Assembly: GCA_018713485.1 (NCBI GenBank) | Contig: DVOQ01000059.1 | Coordinates: 1 to 41,463 of the forward strand | Length of the DNA stretch: 41,463 bases | Direction: 5' to 3' | Origin: Candidatus Avisuccinivibrio pullicola | Lineage (GTDB): Bacteria > Pseudomonadota > Gammaproteobacteria > Enterobacterales > Succinivibrionaceae | Shown: one piece after another, positions 25,320 to 33,504 of the stretch | How the letters are laid out: each line of letters opens with the position of its first letter | Numbering within the stretch: position 1 is the stretch's first letter | Translations under genes and position numbers: made by a program | Notes under the pieces: model-generated | Database searches by the model: none | Told to the model about the DNA's origin: nothing | The model's input: only the letters and a program-made list of their open reading frames with translations

Positions 25320-25381
25320 GGCGCGTCTTATTTTTGCCTGAAAAACATGTTGCCGACCGTTATGGCGGTCGAGGGGATACT

Positions 25382-26791
25382 GTGATTAAGAAAACTAAAA
25401 TGGTCTGCACCATCGGACCCAAGTCCGAGGCCCGTGAAGTCATGGAAAAGCTGCTCTCAAGCGGCATGAACGTGATGCGTCTTAACTTCTCTCACGGTGA
25501 TTTCATCGAGCACGGTGGCCGTATCGACAATTTAAAGAGGATCATGGCAGAGAGCGGCCAGATCTTCGCCATCCTTTTAGATACCCGCGGACCGGAGATC
25601 CGTACCGGCTCCCTGGAGGGCGGCCAGGAAGTGCAGTTAGTCACCGGACAGACTCTGACCCTGACCACGGACGCCTCCTACGTGGGCAACCGCGAGAAGA
25701 TCGCCGTCAATTACGCCAACTTAGGTAACGACTTACGCCAGGGAGACACCGTCCTCCTAGACGATGGCCTCATCGCTCTCACCGTGAAGAGCACCGACGG
25801 TAAGGAAATCGTCTGCGAGGTCTTAAATAACGGCAGTTTAGGTGAAAAGAAGGGCGTCAACCTGCCCAATACCCACATTACCATGCCCTTCCTCTCCGAG
25901 CACGACAAGAAGGATCTGCTCTTTGGCATCGAGCGCGACGTGGACTTCGTCGCCGCCTCCTTTACCCGCAACCGTCAGGACGTGATGGATATCCGTAACT
26001 TCCTTGATGAGAACGGCGGTAAGGAAATTCAGATCATCGCCAAGATTGAGAATCAGGAAGGCCTCGACAATTTCGAGGACATTCTTGAAGTCGCTGACGG
26101 CATCATGGTCGCCCGCGGTGATTTAGGCGTGGAAATTCCCGCTCAGGAAGTTATTTTCGCGCAGAAGCACATCATCAGGCGCTGTAACGAAATGGGCAAG
26201 ATCGTGATCACTGCCACCCAGATGCTCGATTCCATGATGAAGAATCCGCGTCCCACCCGTGCCGAGGCCGGCGATGTTGCCAACGCCATTCTCGACGGTT
26301 CCGACGCCGTGATGCTCTCAGGCGAGTCCGCCAAGGGTAAGTATCCTGTAGAGGCCGTGACCACCATGGCTACCATCTGTAAGCGTACCGACAGCGAAGT
26401 CCAGCCGCGCATGCACACCATGCAGGATGGCGTGACCGTCACCGACGCCGTCTGTCAGTCCGCCGTGGAGGCCTCTGAGAACCTGCGCGTGCCGCTTATT
26501 ATCGTTGCCACCGAGCATGGCAACTCCCCGCGCGCCATCCGCAAGTTCTTCCCGAGGGCCAATATCCTCGCCTTAACTCCGCACATGAAGACGGCCCGTC
26601 AGCTGTGCCTTGTGCGCGGCGTCGTTCCGCAGATCGTGGAGCGTATCACCTCCACCGATCAGTTCTTCTCCTTAGGTAAGGAGCTGGCCTTAAAGTCGGG
26701 CCTCGCTCACAAGGGTGATCGCATCATCCTCGTTTCCGGTGCCCTTGTCCCGAGCGGTACCACCAACACCTTCTCGGTGCACACTATCTAA
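25382..26791 (+). CDS. pykF: pyruvate kinase I
   Basis: Transfers phosphate from PEP to ADP, the last step of glycolysis. I choose the GTG at 25382, preceded by GAGGGGAT, which yields the standard N-terminus [17 protein letters not shown] and 469 residues (E. coli PykF 470). An upstream ATG at 25334 would add 16 residues lacking family similarity. Conserved features are [24 protein letters not shown], the active-site lysine in [22 protein letters not shown], and [19 protein letters not shown]. The C-terminal domain ends [12 protein letters not shown], as in PykF. Leucine is often encoded by TTA, unusual against the GC-ending codons around it. It converges on glgX at a 40-bp palindrome. Confidence 0.97.
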   Translation: MIKKTKMVCTIGPKSEAREVMEKLLSSGMNVMRLNFSHGDFIEHGGRIDNLKRIMAESGQIFAILLDTRGPEIRTGSLEGGQEVQLVTGQTLTLTTDASYVGNREKIAVNYANLGNDLRQGDTVLLDDGLIALTVKSTDGKEIVCEVLNNGSLGEKKGVNLPNTHITMPFLSEHDKKDLLFGIERDVDFVAASFTRNRQDVMDIRNFLDENGGKEIQIIAKIENQEGLDNFEDILEVADGIMVARGDLGVEIPAQEVIFAQKHIIRRCNEMGKIVITATQMLDSMMKNPRPTRAEAGDVANAILDGSDAVMLSGESAKGKYPVEAVTTMATICKRTDSEVQPRMHTMQDGVTVTDAVCQSAVEASENLRVPLIIVATEHGNSPRAIRKFFPRANILALTPHMKTARQLCLVRGVVPQIVERITSTDQFFSLGKELALKSGLAHKGDRIILVSGALVPSGTTNTFSVHTI

Positions 26792-26796
26792 GCTTA

Positions 26797-26811
26797 CTGA
26801 GTCTGACTCAG
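26797..26811. terminator. small hairpin after pykF
   Basis: CTGAGT-CTG-ACTCAG, a perfect 6-bp stem with a 3-base loop, six bases after the pykF stop and just before the large palindrome. Confidence 0.4.
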
Positions 26812-26814
26812 CAG

Positions 26815-26854
26815 GAACGCAGAAGGCAGGGCCGCGGCCCTGCCTTCTGCGTTC
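26815..26854. terminator. 40-bp perfect palindrome between convergent pykF and glgX
   Basis: Two 20-base arms, GAACGCAGAAGGCAGGGCCG and its exact reverse complement, meet with no spacer. It lies between the two convergent stops and nearly abuts glgX. No U-tract follows on either strand, so it may be a bidirectional terminator or a 3' stability hairpin. Confidence 0.65.
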
Positions 26855-26862
26855 AGGGAAGC

Positions 26863-29049
26863 CTAACGGCGCGCATCCATGACGTAGGAGGAGACACGGT
26901 TGCGGTGACGCCACAGATCTTCCTGATGCATATCCGCAAAGCGCGTCTTATCCTCCACACTCTGGCTCTTGAGGATCTTGATGGAAAAAGGCGCAACCAT
27001 GCCTTCTAAGGCGATATCATCCGAGAAACGCTTGGGAATACCGTCCACCTCCGAGGTATCGATCTTCGCTGACCACTTATGATCGTGTGCCAGAACCGGC
27101 ATCTGATAATAAAGCTCGCTCTCGCCCTGATTGAAGATGAAGCACCAGTCTTCCCCGTCCTCAGCCAGTTCTCCGATATGCAGCATAAAGCTCTGGCAGT
27201 CGGGATTATTCCAGTCCTGCGCCGTCATCGGCTCTCCGTCAGGCTTCAGCCAGCTGACGGTAATACGCTCTTCACTTGTATAGAAATTATCATCATCCAG
27301 ATTCAGCTCCCTTAAGATCTCCGAACTCTGCCTTAAGGTGATGAGATTGGAAATAAAATCGATAAAGCGGTTCTGAATATTGGTGATATTCCAGTTGTAG
27401 TAGGAAAGATCGTTATCCTGACAGTAAGCGTTATTGTTGCCTAACTGCGTATGCCCCAGTTCATCTCCGCCCAGAAGATGCGGCACTCCCTGCGAGAGGA
27501 TCACCGTCGCCATCAGATTGCGCTTCATGCGCTCGCGTCTTTCGATAACGCCGGGATCATCCGTCGGGCCTTCCTGTCCGCAGTTGCATGAATAGTTCTC
27601 GTTCGCGCCGTCCTGATTGTTCTCAAGGTTAAGCTCATTATGCTTATAGTTATAGGAAACCAGATCCTCCATGGTAAAGCCGTCATGGTAAGTCACGAAA
27701 TTCACGGAGGCATTAATGGAGCGCTTTCCTTTGAGGAAGATATCGCGCGAGCCCATGATACGCGTGGCAAACTCCCCGAGAAGTCCGCGATCTCCGCGCC
27801 AGAATTTACGTACCGTGTCGCGGAAACGGTCATTCTGTTCTGACCAGCCTAAGGGGAAATTGCCTAACTGATAGCCACCGAATCCGACATCCCACGGCTC
27901 AGCCACCAGAAGCAGACTGCTTAACAGTCTGGAGCTGAAACAGGTTTTGAAAAAGGCACTGTTAGGTTCAAAGATAAAGCGCGGCAGACCGCGGTGCGTC
28001 TCGCGGGCCACCGTTGTTGCCAGGTCAAAACGGAAACCATCCACGAGCATCACGCGCGACCAGTACTCCATGGCCTGATGCACCACCTGCAGGCCATAAG
28101 GACTGTCCGTATTAAAGGAATTACCGCACCCCGTGCAGTTCATGTAGCGGGTGTAATCGTCCCTGCCGTTAGCGCCCTCCTCAAAGGCATAATAAGAGCG
28201 GTTATCAAAACCCTTAAAGGACAGCACCGGGCCTCCGAAACCGCCTTCTGCCGTATGGTTATACACGACATCGAGGATCACCGCGATCCCGTTGCGGTGC
28301 AGTTCGCGCACCATGGTTTTAAATTCATTGATGACATTGCGCGGTTCAGACGCATAGCGCGGATCGGGCGCAAAGAAATTCACCGGATTATAGCCCCAGT
28401 AATTGACGAGTCCCTTTTTCACGAGGCCGGGTTCCGTCATGGAAATCGCCACGGGCTGCAGCTGCACCACCGTTACGCCCAGACGCTTTAAATGTTCGAT
28501 CACACACGGCTGTGCCAGCCCGAGATACGTGCCCCTTAAATGCGGCGGCACCTTGGGATGTAATTTGGTCAGGCTTTTAACATGCGTTTCGTAAATGATC
28601 GCGCCATTACGCAGGAAGGAAGGTTTCTTCACCCCCTGCCAGTTGAAATTATCATGTCCCTGTAAAATCGCCTTGGGGATAAAGCGTTCCGAATGATAGA
28701 GGTACTCATCCTCATCATAGATAAAGGGCCTGTTAAAGGCTACCGCATAAGGATCGGCCAGAAAACGCCCTTCCTTAAAATACAGTCCCCTCCCCGGATC
28801 CTCCTCTCCGAGAGCTTCCACCGCGTATAAATCCCCTACACTAAGTCCCGTCACGTAAGCGTACCACACCCCGCCCTTGCGTCCGGTCATGGTCACAACG
28901 CCTTTTTTCTCCTCGCTGGGAGTATAGAAGTGGATACGCAATGAACGCGCGTCAGGGGCCCAGAACACAAAATTAAATCCCTCACCATCGTATGTAGCGC
29001 CTAACCTGACATCCGTGCGACCTAACTCTTTATCCGTGGATTTAATCAT
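26863..29049 (-). CDS. glgX: glycogen debranching enzyme (isoamylase-type)
   Basis: GH13 enzyme that cleaves alpha-1,6 branches in glycogen. With the ATG at 29049 it has 728 residues (E. coli 657). An N-terminal CBM48-like region (GATYDGEGFNFVFWAPDA) precedes the barrel: DVVYNHTAEGG, nucleophile D342 in DGFRFDLATTV, acid E384 in VAEPWDVG and D456 in TYHDGFTMEDL. GDELGHTQLGNNNAYCQDND is typical of GlgX. Another ATG at 29061 abuts the AAAGGA site directly, which is too close; the 29049 ATG is 12 bases from it, so the start is not settled. It is far from malQ-glgB in this window and no glgC, glgA or glgP is seen. Confidence 0.93.
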   Translation of the reverse strand: MIKSTDKELGRTDVRLGATYDGEGFNFVFWAPDARSLRIHFYTPSEEKKGVVTMTGRKGGVWYAYVTGLSVGDLYAVEALGEEDPGRGLYFKEGRFLADPYAVAFNRPFIYDEDEYLYHSERFIPKAILQGHDNFNWQGVKKPSFLRNGAIIYETHVKSLTKLHPKVPPHLRGTYLGLAQPCVIEHLKRLGVTVVQLQPVAISMTEPGLVKKGLVNYWGYNPVNFFAPDPRYASEPRNVINEFKTMVRELHRNGIAVILDVVYNHTAEGGFGGPVLSFKGFDNRSYYAFEEGANGRDDYTRYMNCTGCGNSFNTDSPYGLQVVHQAMEYWSRVMLVDGFRFDLATTVARETHRGLPRFIFEPNSAFFKTCFSSRLLSSLLLVAEPWDVGFGGYQLGNFPLGWSEQNDRFRDTVRKFWRGDRGLLGEFATRIMGSRDIFLKGKRSINASVNFVTYHDGFTMEDLVSYNYKHNELNLENNQDGANENYSCNCGQEGPTDDPGVIERRERMKRNLMATVILSQGVPHLLGGDELGHTQLGNNNAYCQDNDLSYYNWNITNIQNRFIDFISNLITLRQSSEILRELNLDDDNFYTSEERITVSWLKPDGEPMTAQDWNNPDCQSFMLHIGELAEDGEDWCFIFNQGESELYYQMPVLAHDHKWSAKIDTSEVDGIPKRFSDDIALEGMVAPFSIKILKSQSVEDKTRFADMHQEDLWRHRNRVSSYVMDARR

Positions 29050-29061
29050 GGCGTTGTGCAT

Positions 29062-29551
29062 TCCTTTGCGGTAATGTTCTTATTCTCAGCAGTGACACGG
29101 TGCTTAAACCCTTTTACCGGCGTTACCGTGGTCACGCCTGGGCTTTACCCTGCTCTGATTCACTGCTTACCCGATTGTAACAGAGCCCGGAAGAGCCGTT
29201 TAGCTCCCGTAATCACTTTGCTGAGAATTGTGACGTCTGACCCGTTTCCTAAGCAAAACTCCGCTACCTGTCAGTTCTGCCTCCTGCCTGCGGAAGTTTT
29301 TTTACAAATAGTTTAAAACCGTCCCGCGATCCTCAGTAAAGGCCCTGTACGGGTGCTCCATAAGTCAGATGACCGTTAGTCCCACAGCAAGTGTGCTTAC
29401 GCAAATGGGCAGAAGGCTACGCAAACATACTGTAAAGAAGGACAGCCCACCGTCCGCGGCATGCCCTGCCTTGACTCTCAGGAACTTTGCTGCCGCAGGG
29501 CTAAGCCGGGGAGCGGCGCTTAGCTAGCTTTTTTGGCGGAACCTCAGTTTT
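29062..29551. other. intergenic region glgX-gntR
   Basis: No protein gene is convincing here; an 86-codon plus-strand frame at 29056-29316 lacks family features and overlaps the glgX start. A minus-strand TTACAAT near 29173-29179 could be part of a glgX promoter. A plus-strand terminator-like element lies at 29500-29534. Confidence 0.5.
29500..29534 (+). terminator. plus-strand terminator-like element with no upstream gene
   Basis: GCTAAGC pairs with GCTTAGC (7 bp, 11-base loop that can add CG/CG), then TAGC, then TTTTTT. Both neighbouring genes are on the minus strand, so it could end an unannotated plus-strand transcript. The 4-base gap before the T-run weakens the case. Confidence 0.35.
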
Positions 29552-30283
29552 TCAGATACCGTCCTCTTCTTCGCAGAACCACTGCGCGTACTGCTCACGG
29601 ATCGCGACATAAGTCTCCATGATCTCGTGCAGATGATGGTGCAGGTGCTGACGGGCGGCTGCAAAATCGCGAGCCTTTAAAGCCGCGCAAATCCTGGCGT
29701 GATCATCAATGAGCAGGGCGTAAGGAGAAACCTCTCCCTGCGAAAGATAGCGGATACGATCCATCTGCGGCTTAAGAGACTGAATGTTATCCCAGGCCAT
29801 GGGGCAGGTGGAAAGCGAGGTGACTAAACGGTGGAACTCGTCATCGAGGTTCAGAAAGCCCCGCGTGACATTGTCTCCCTCCGTCACCACTTCGCGCTGT
29901 CTTGCGACGTTCTGCTCTAACTGAGCCACGATGGCGTCTAACTGCGTATCAGAGATCTCCGTGGCATTCTCGACGGCCGCACACTCAATGGCCGAACGCA
30001 GGAAACAGATCTGCTTTAAATTACTTACGGAAATCTTTTCGACGATACTGCCCCGCTGCGGCATGACGGTAAGCAGGCCATCAAGGCGCAGCCGCATCAG
30101 TGCCTCGCGGATCGGCTGCCGCGACACATTAAAGTGAGCGGAAAGCTCGTTTTCAGAAATAAGCGCCCCGGGCTGAATGGCCGTGGTCGTGATTTCGGAG
30201 CGTAAAAAGTCGTAAATCTGCGCGCTGATGGGGCGCTCCGGGGTAAGTCTTAGCTTGGCGAGCTTGTGTTCCTGACGGTGCAT
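29552..30283 (-). CDS. GntR-family transcriptional regulator, FCD (FadR/UxuR) subfamily
   Basis: A 243-residue DNA-binding regulator. The N-terminal winged helix contains AQIYDFLRSEI, PGALISENELSAHFNVSRQP (the GntR signature) and LRLDGLLTVMPQRGSIV. The C-terminal FCD domain has the expected helices and metal-binding residues in DDEFHRLV and the His-rich ARQHLHHHLHEIMETY. I choose the ATG at 30283, six bases after AGGA; a TTG two codons upstream is also open. It lies downstream of uxuB in the same direction, separated by a strong terminator. The setting suggests a UxuR-like repressor of the uxuAB genes responding to a hexuronate intermediate (inference). Confidence 0.85.
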   Translation of the reverse strand: MHRQEHKLAKLRLTPERPISAQIYDFLRSEITTTAIQPGALISENELSAHFNVSRQPIREALMRLRLDGLLTVMPQRGSIVEKISVSNLKQICFLRSAIECAAVENATEISDTQLDAIVAQLEQNVARQREVVTEGDNVTRGFLNLDDEFHRLVTSLSTCPMAWDNIQSLKPQMDRIRYLSQGEVSPYALLIDDHARICAALKARDFAAARQHLHHHLHEIMETYVAIREQYAQWFCEEEDGI

Positions 30284-30308
30284 GCGCAATCCTGAAAAAC
30301 GGTAGAAA

Positions 30309-30321
30309 CCACGTATAGTGG
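30309..30321. promoter_or_regulatory. palindrome upstream of gntR, possible autoregulatory operator
   Basis: CCAC-GTATA-GTGG, two perfect 4-base arms around GTATA, 26 bp before the regulator's start codon. A weak minus-strand -10 TATACG overlaps it, and TTTACC 16 bp further upstream lies in the loop and arm of the neighbouring terminator. Confidence 0.35.
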
Positions 30322-30325
30322 CAGG

Positions 30326-30351
30326 AAAAAGCCGGTAAAAACCGGCTTTTT
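30326..30351 (-). terminator. bidirectional terminator between uxuB and gntR
   Basis: AAAAAGCCGGT-AAAA-ACCGGCTTTTT, an 11-bp perfect stem with A/T-runs at both ends. Read on the minus strand it ends the uxuAB transcript 37 bases after the uxuB stop. Confidence 0.85.
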
Positions 30352-30387
30352 CTGATCATACCCTGTATTTAACTGAGTTTCCTCAGC

Positions 30388-32004
30388 CTAGTTCAAATAT
30401 TTCTGCAGGGTTCTGCGTACCGCACCCTCACCTGAGAGCATTTCCCTAACCAGCTCCTCAACCCTGGTGCCGATACCAAGATCGTAGAGGTTGACGCCAA
30501 AGATGGAGGCATTGGACAGAATGGGCTTCAGGTTGTCACCCACGCTCTCGGGTCTGCCGAAGGTCACAGGCTCTAAGATCTTCTTTAACTCGGGGAGAAG
30601 TGGATCATCCGAGAGTTCAAAGACCTTACCGTCATCACCCACACCGATGAGATAACGCACCCAGCCGGCAAGAGCTAAGGGCAGGGCGATAAGCTTAGTG
30701 GCATCAAGGCCCTTCTTCTGATAGTTCTTCAAGGTTTCGCCAAAACGCACCGTGACCTTCTGCGAGGAGTCCGTGGCGATACGCTGCGGAGAGTCAGGCA
30801 GGAACTTATTGGTCAGGCGCTCGTTGATCACCTCATCAATAAAGGCCTTCGGGCTCAGGATACCGGGATCCTCGACCACGGGCAGGCCCTCGTCATAACC
30901 CAGCTTCTTGACGAGTCTGACTAACTCGGCATCTTCCATCTCCTGCCAGATCCTCTGATAACCGAAGATGCAGCCGTAGACGGCCAGAGCGGTATGCAGC
31001 GGATTTAAGCAGGTGGTCACCTTCATGCGCTCGCAGAGATCGACGCCGTTCTTGTCGGTAAAGAGCACGCCGGCCTTCTCTAAGGGCGGACGGCCGTTGG
31101 GGAAGTCATCCTCGACCACGAGGTACTGCGGCTTCTCGGCGTTGACGAAGGGAGCGATAAAGGAACCGCGGGCGGTCTTGATGGGATCCATGTCCTCAAT
31201 GCCTAACTGCTTTAAGGCTTCCGCGACCTCGGGATCGGGACGCGGTGTGATCTTGTCGATCATGGTGCAGGGGAAGGAAACCTTGCTCTTATCCTCAAGA
31301 TAGGCGATGAAGTCAGCGCCCACCAGCTCCCTGTCCGCCCAGGCCTTAGCGACGGTTAAGACCGCGTCACGGACCTTGTCGCCATTATGCGAGCAATTGT
31401 CCATGGAGACGACGGCTAAGGGGAAGGCACCGGCCTTAAAACGCTCGTAGAGGAAGGCGGCGGTGAGGGACATGGCGTGACGGCAGTTTGCGGGGCCCTC
31501 TTCCATATCCTTGAGCACCTGGGGCTGGAAAGCACCGTCCATACCCTTTAAGGCATAACCCTTCTCGGTGATGGTAAAGGAGAGCAGCTGTAAGCCCTGT
31601 TCCCTGAAGAGCGCCCGCACCGTCTCCTCATCGGCCTTGCAGGAGCCGTTGAGCTTAAAGCCGTCGGTGACGGAACCTAAGACCTTAAGACGGGTGGTCT
31701 TATCGGGCATTAGGGTCACTTCGAGAGTTAAGTGATCGTGGGGCTTATAGACCTCGTCAATGATGGCGCCGTCATAGCAGGAAACGGTCTGAATACCGGA
31801 CTGCTGTAAGCCCTCGTTTAACAGGGTCTGCTGCAGGGAAGCGACGAAGCCGCGGAAAATATTGCCCGCGCCGCAGTGGATCCACACGGGATGGGTTTTG
31901 GTGTATTCCTGAACGGCCTTAACATCAAATTTGGGTAACTCGACGTGAGCGGCCTCTAAGGCGGCCTTATCGGTGCTTAAGCCCTGAAGAGTGATTTTAG
32001 CCAT
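30388..32004 (-). CDS. uxuB: D-mannonate oxidoreductase (fructuronate reductase), mannitol dehydrogenase family
   Basis: Long-chain NAD-dependent dehydrogenase that interconverts fructuronate and mannonate in glucuronate breakdown. It has 538 residues, longer than E. coli UxuB (486) and similar to the longer forms in anaerobic gut bacteria (from memory). The nucleotide-binding region is WIHCGAGNIFRGFVASLQQ. The family catalytic block is VVSMDNCSHNGDKVRDAVL. The C-terminal mannitol dehydrogenase domain includes CLNPLHTALAVYGCIFGY. It lies 64 bp downstream of uxuA in the same direction, which supports UxuB over a mannitol or altronate enzyme. CAGGAT precedes the ATG. Confidence 0.9.
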   Translation of the reverse strand: MAKITLQGLSTDKAALEAAHVELPKFDVKAVQEYTKTHPVWIHCGAGNIFRGFVASLQQTLLNEGLQQSGIQTVSCYDGAIIDEVYKPHDHLTLEVTLMPDKTTRLKVLGSVTDGFKLNGSCKADEETVRALFREQGLQLLSFTITEKGYALKGMDGAFQPQVLKDMEEGPANCRHAMSLTAAFLYERFKAGAFPLAVVSMDNCSHNGDKVRDAVLTVAKAWADRELVGADFIAYLEDKSKVSFPCTMIDKITPRPDPEVAEALKQLGIEDMDPIKTARGSFIAPFVNAEKPQYLVVEDDFPNGRPPLEKAGVLFTDKNGVDLCERMKVTTCLNPLHTALAVYGCIFGYQRIWQEMEDAELVRLVKKLGYDEGLPVVEDPGILSPKAFIDEVINERLTNKFLPDSPQRIATDSSQKVTVRFGETLKNYQKKGLDATKLIALPLALAGWVRYLIGVGDDGKVFELSDDPLLPELKKILEPVTFGRPESVGDNLKPILSNASIFGVNLYDLGIGTRVEELVREMLSGEGAVRRTLQKYLN

Positions 32005-32039
32005 GCTGTAATCCTGAATAGTAATGATTAAAGGGAAAG

Positions 32040-32058
32040 GGCGGGGACGGGCCCCGCC
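32040..32058. other. intercistronic hairpin between uxuA and uxuB
   Basis: GGCGGGG-ACGGG-CCCCGCC, a 7-bp G/C-only stem starting 10 bases after the uxuA stop on the minus strand. It is followed by CTTTCCCTTTAA rather than a clean U-tract. It may reduce read-through into uxuB or protect the uxuA message. Confidence 0.45.
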
Positions 32059-32068
32059 TTAGAACCGC

Positions 32069-33190
32069 TTAGGCTAAGGGAGCGGTGACGGTGTTGAGGT
32101 TATCCGGGTAGGGCATGCCCTTGCTCTTGCGGATGGCCTCTTCAAGACCGATCAGGTAATTGGAGCCTAAGGCGCGATCGTAGAGACCGTAGCCGGGGCG
32201 TGCCTTCTCGTCCCAGATCTCACGTCCGTGATCGGGACGGATGAGTCCGTTGAAGCCGACCTCGACTAAGGCCTTCATAATCTCGTAGAGATCAAGCGAG
32301 CCGGTATGCGAGACGTGCGAGGACTCATGGAACTGATGGTCGCCGGTGTGCAGCACGTTGCGCACGTGCGCAAAGTAAATGCGCGGTCCGATCTTGGGAT
32401 TACGGATAATCTTGGGCAGATTGTTGGCGGGGTTGGAGCCTAACGAGCCGGTGCACAGCGAGAAGCCGTTGCAGGGCGAGCTGTTGAGCTCGGCGATCTT
32501 GACTAAATCCTCCTCGCTCTTGGTGATGCGCGGGATACCGAACAGATCGTAGGAGGGATCATCGGGGTGCACGCCCATCTTGATGTTCCACTTCTCGCAG
32601 GTGGGCATGATGGCGTCGAGGAAGTACTTGTAGTTAGCGCGCAGCTCGTCGGGGGTCATACCCTGGAACTTCTTGATCTGGGCGGAGATCTCGTCACGGC
32701 GGTTTAACTCCCAGCCGGGCATCTCAAAGCCGTTGGAATTGTCGGCGATACGGTCGAACATCTGATCGGCGGTAAGGCCTTCAATGATCTTGCCGTCGTA
32801 GGCCAGAGCGGTGGAACCATCGGGTAAGGGCAGGGCGAGATCGGTACGCGTCCAGTCAAAGACCGGCATGAAGTTGTAGCACACCATGTGGATATCGCAC
32901 TTGCCGACGGCCTCGAGGGACTTGATGTAGTTCTCGATGAGCTCATCACGGTTCTTGCCGCCGTACTTAATGTCCTCGTGCACGTTGATGGACTCGATAC
33001 CGAGGAGCTTTAAGCCGGATTTCTCAACGAGGGCCTTACGCTCGGCCACCTTTTCCACAGGCCAGGGCTCACCGGCAGGGATTTCGTGTAAGGCGGTAAT
33101 GACGCCTTCCATGCCGGGGATCTGATGGATCTGCTTTAAGGTGATGTTGTCCATGCCGGGGCCGTACCAGCGGAAAGTCATGTGCATCAT
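32069..33190 (-). CDS. uxuA: mannonate dehydratase
   Basis: Dehydrates D-mannonate to 2-keto-3-deoxygluconate. Conserved blocks are FRWYGPGMDNITL, GVITALHEIPAGEPW, CYNFMPVFDWTRTDL, MGVHPDDPSYDLFGIPRI, GFSLCTGSLGSNP and LIRPDHGREIWDE, covering the metal-binding His/Cys/Asp residues of the family. The frame is open to a TTG at 33208, but AAGGAG lies inside that extension and nine bases before the ATG at 33190, which gives MMHMTFRWYG and 373 residues (E. coli UxuA 394). It heads the uxuA-uxuB unit. A GTATAC-centred palindrome lies 80 bp upstream. Confidence 0.95.
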   Translation of the reverse strand: MMHMTFRWYGPGMDNITLKQIHQIPGMEGVITALHEIPAGEPWPVEKVAERKALVEKSGLKLLGIESINVHEDIKYGGKNRDELIENYIKSLEAVGKCDIHMVCYNFMPVFDWTRTDLALPLPDGSTALAYDGKIIEGLTADQMFDRIADNSNGFEMPGWELNRRDEISAQIKKFQGMTPDELRANYKYFLDAIMPTCEKWNIKMGVHPDDPSYDLFGIPRITKSEEDLVKIAELNSSPCNGFSLCTGSLGSNPANNLPKIIRNPKIGPRIYFAHVRNVLHTGDHQFHESSHVSHTGSLDLYEIMKALVEVGFNGLIRPDHGREIWDEKARPGYGLYDRALGSNYLIGLEEAIRKSKGMPYPDNLNTVTAPLA

Positions 33191-33455
33191 AATGAGGATC
33201 TCCTTCAACTAGCAAAAATTCAGTTCGCGTAACGTGCGCCTTGCGCTTCACGCCCGCCTTGCTTGCATTCTAGTATACAAGGGCCGTTTTTGCAGCGTGA
33301 AGCAAAGCTTTTTTGTAATTCTGTGAAGGGACACACGCTTTCTGAATTGTAGACAAAGCTCTTTTAAAAAACTTTGATGAAGAACGCTAAACAGGACTTT
33401 AAGACAGGAAAGAAACGCGGCGGGGATCACGTTTTAGACAGGTGACCTGAATAAC
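33191..33455. other. regulatory region upstream of uxuA
   Basis: No gene is seen. It contains the GTATAC palindrome at 33270-33281, a TTGT-AG-ACAA palindrome at 33347-33356, and a near-direct repeat CAAAGCTTTTTT / CAAAGCTCTTTT. A minus-strand TATACT inside the first palindrome could be the -10, with TTCACG 18 bp upstream. Confidence 0.45.
33270..33281. promoter_or_regulatory. candidate UxuR/GntR-type operator of uxuAB
   Basis: CTAGTATACAAG is palindromic except at one symmetrical pair and has the GTATAC core known for the E. coli ExuR/UxuR box (TTGGTATACCAA). It overlaps the likely -10 of uxuA, the position expected for repression. Confidence 0.5.
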
Positions 33456-33479
33456 AGAGCCCCGGCACCGCGGGGCTCT
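33456..33479. terminator. terminator of the malQ-glgB operon
   Basis: AGAGCCCCG-GCACCG-CGGGGCTCT, a perfect 9-bp stem, 25 bases after the glgB stop. On the minus strand it is followed by GTTATT, a weak U-tract; on the plus strand by TTAAG. Confidence 0.6.
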
Positions 33480-33504
33480 TTAAGCGTAATCTTTAGCTTA
33501 GGGC

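Noticed and set aside
29056-29316. 86-codon plus-strand frame upstream of glgX
   Set aside because: Overlaps the glgX start, lacks a ribosome-binding site and looks non-coding.
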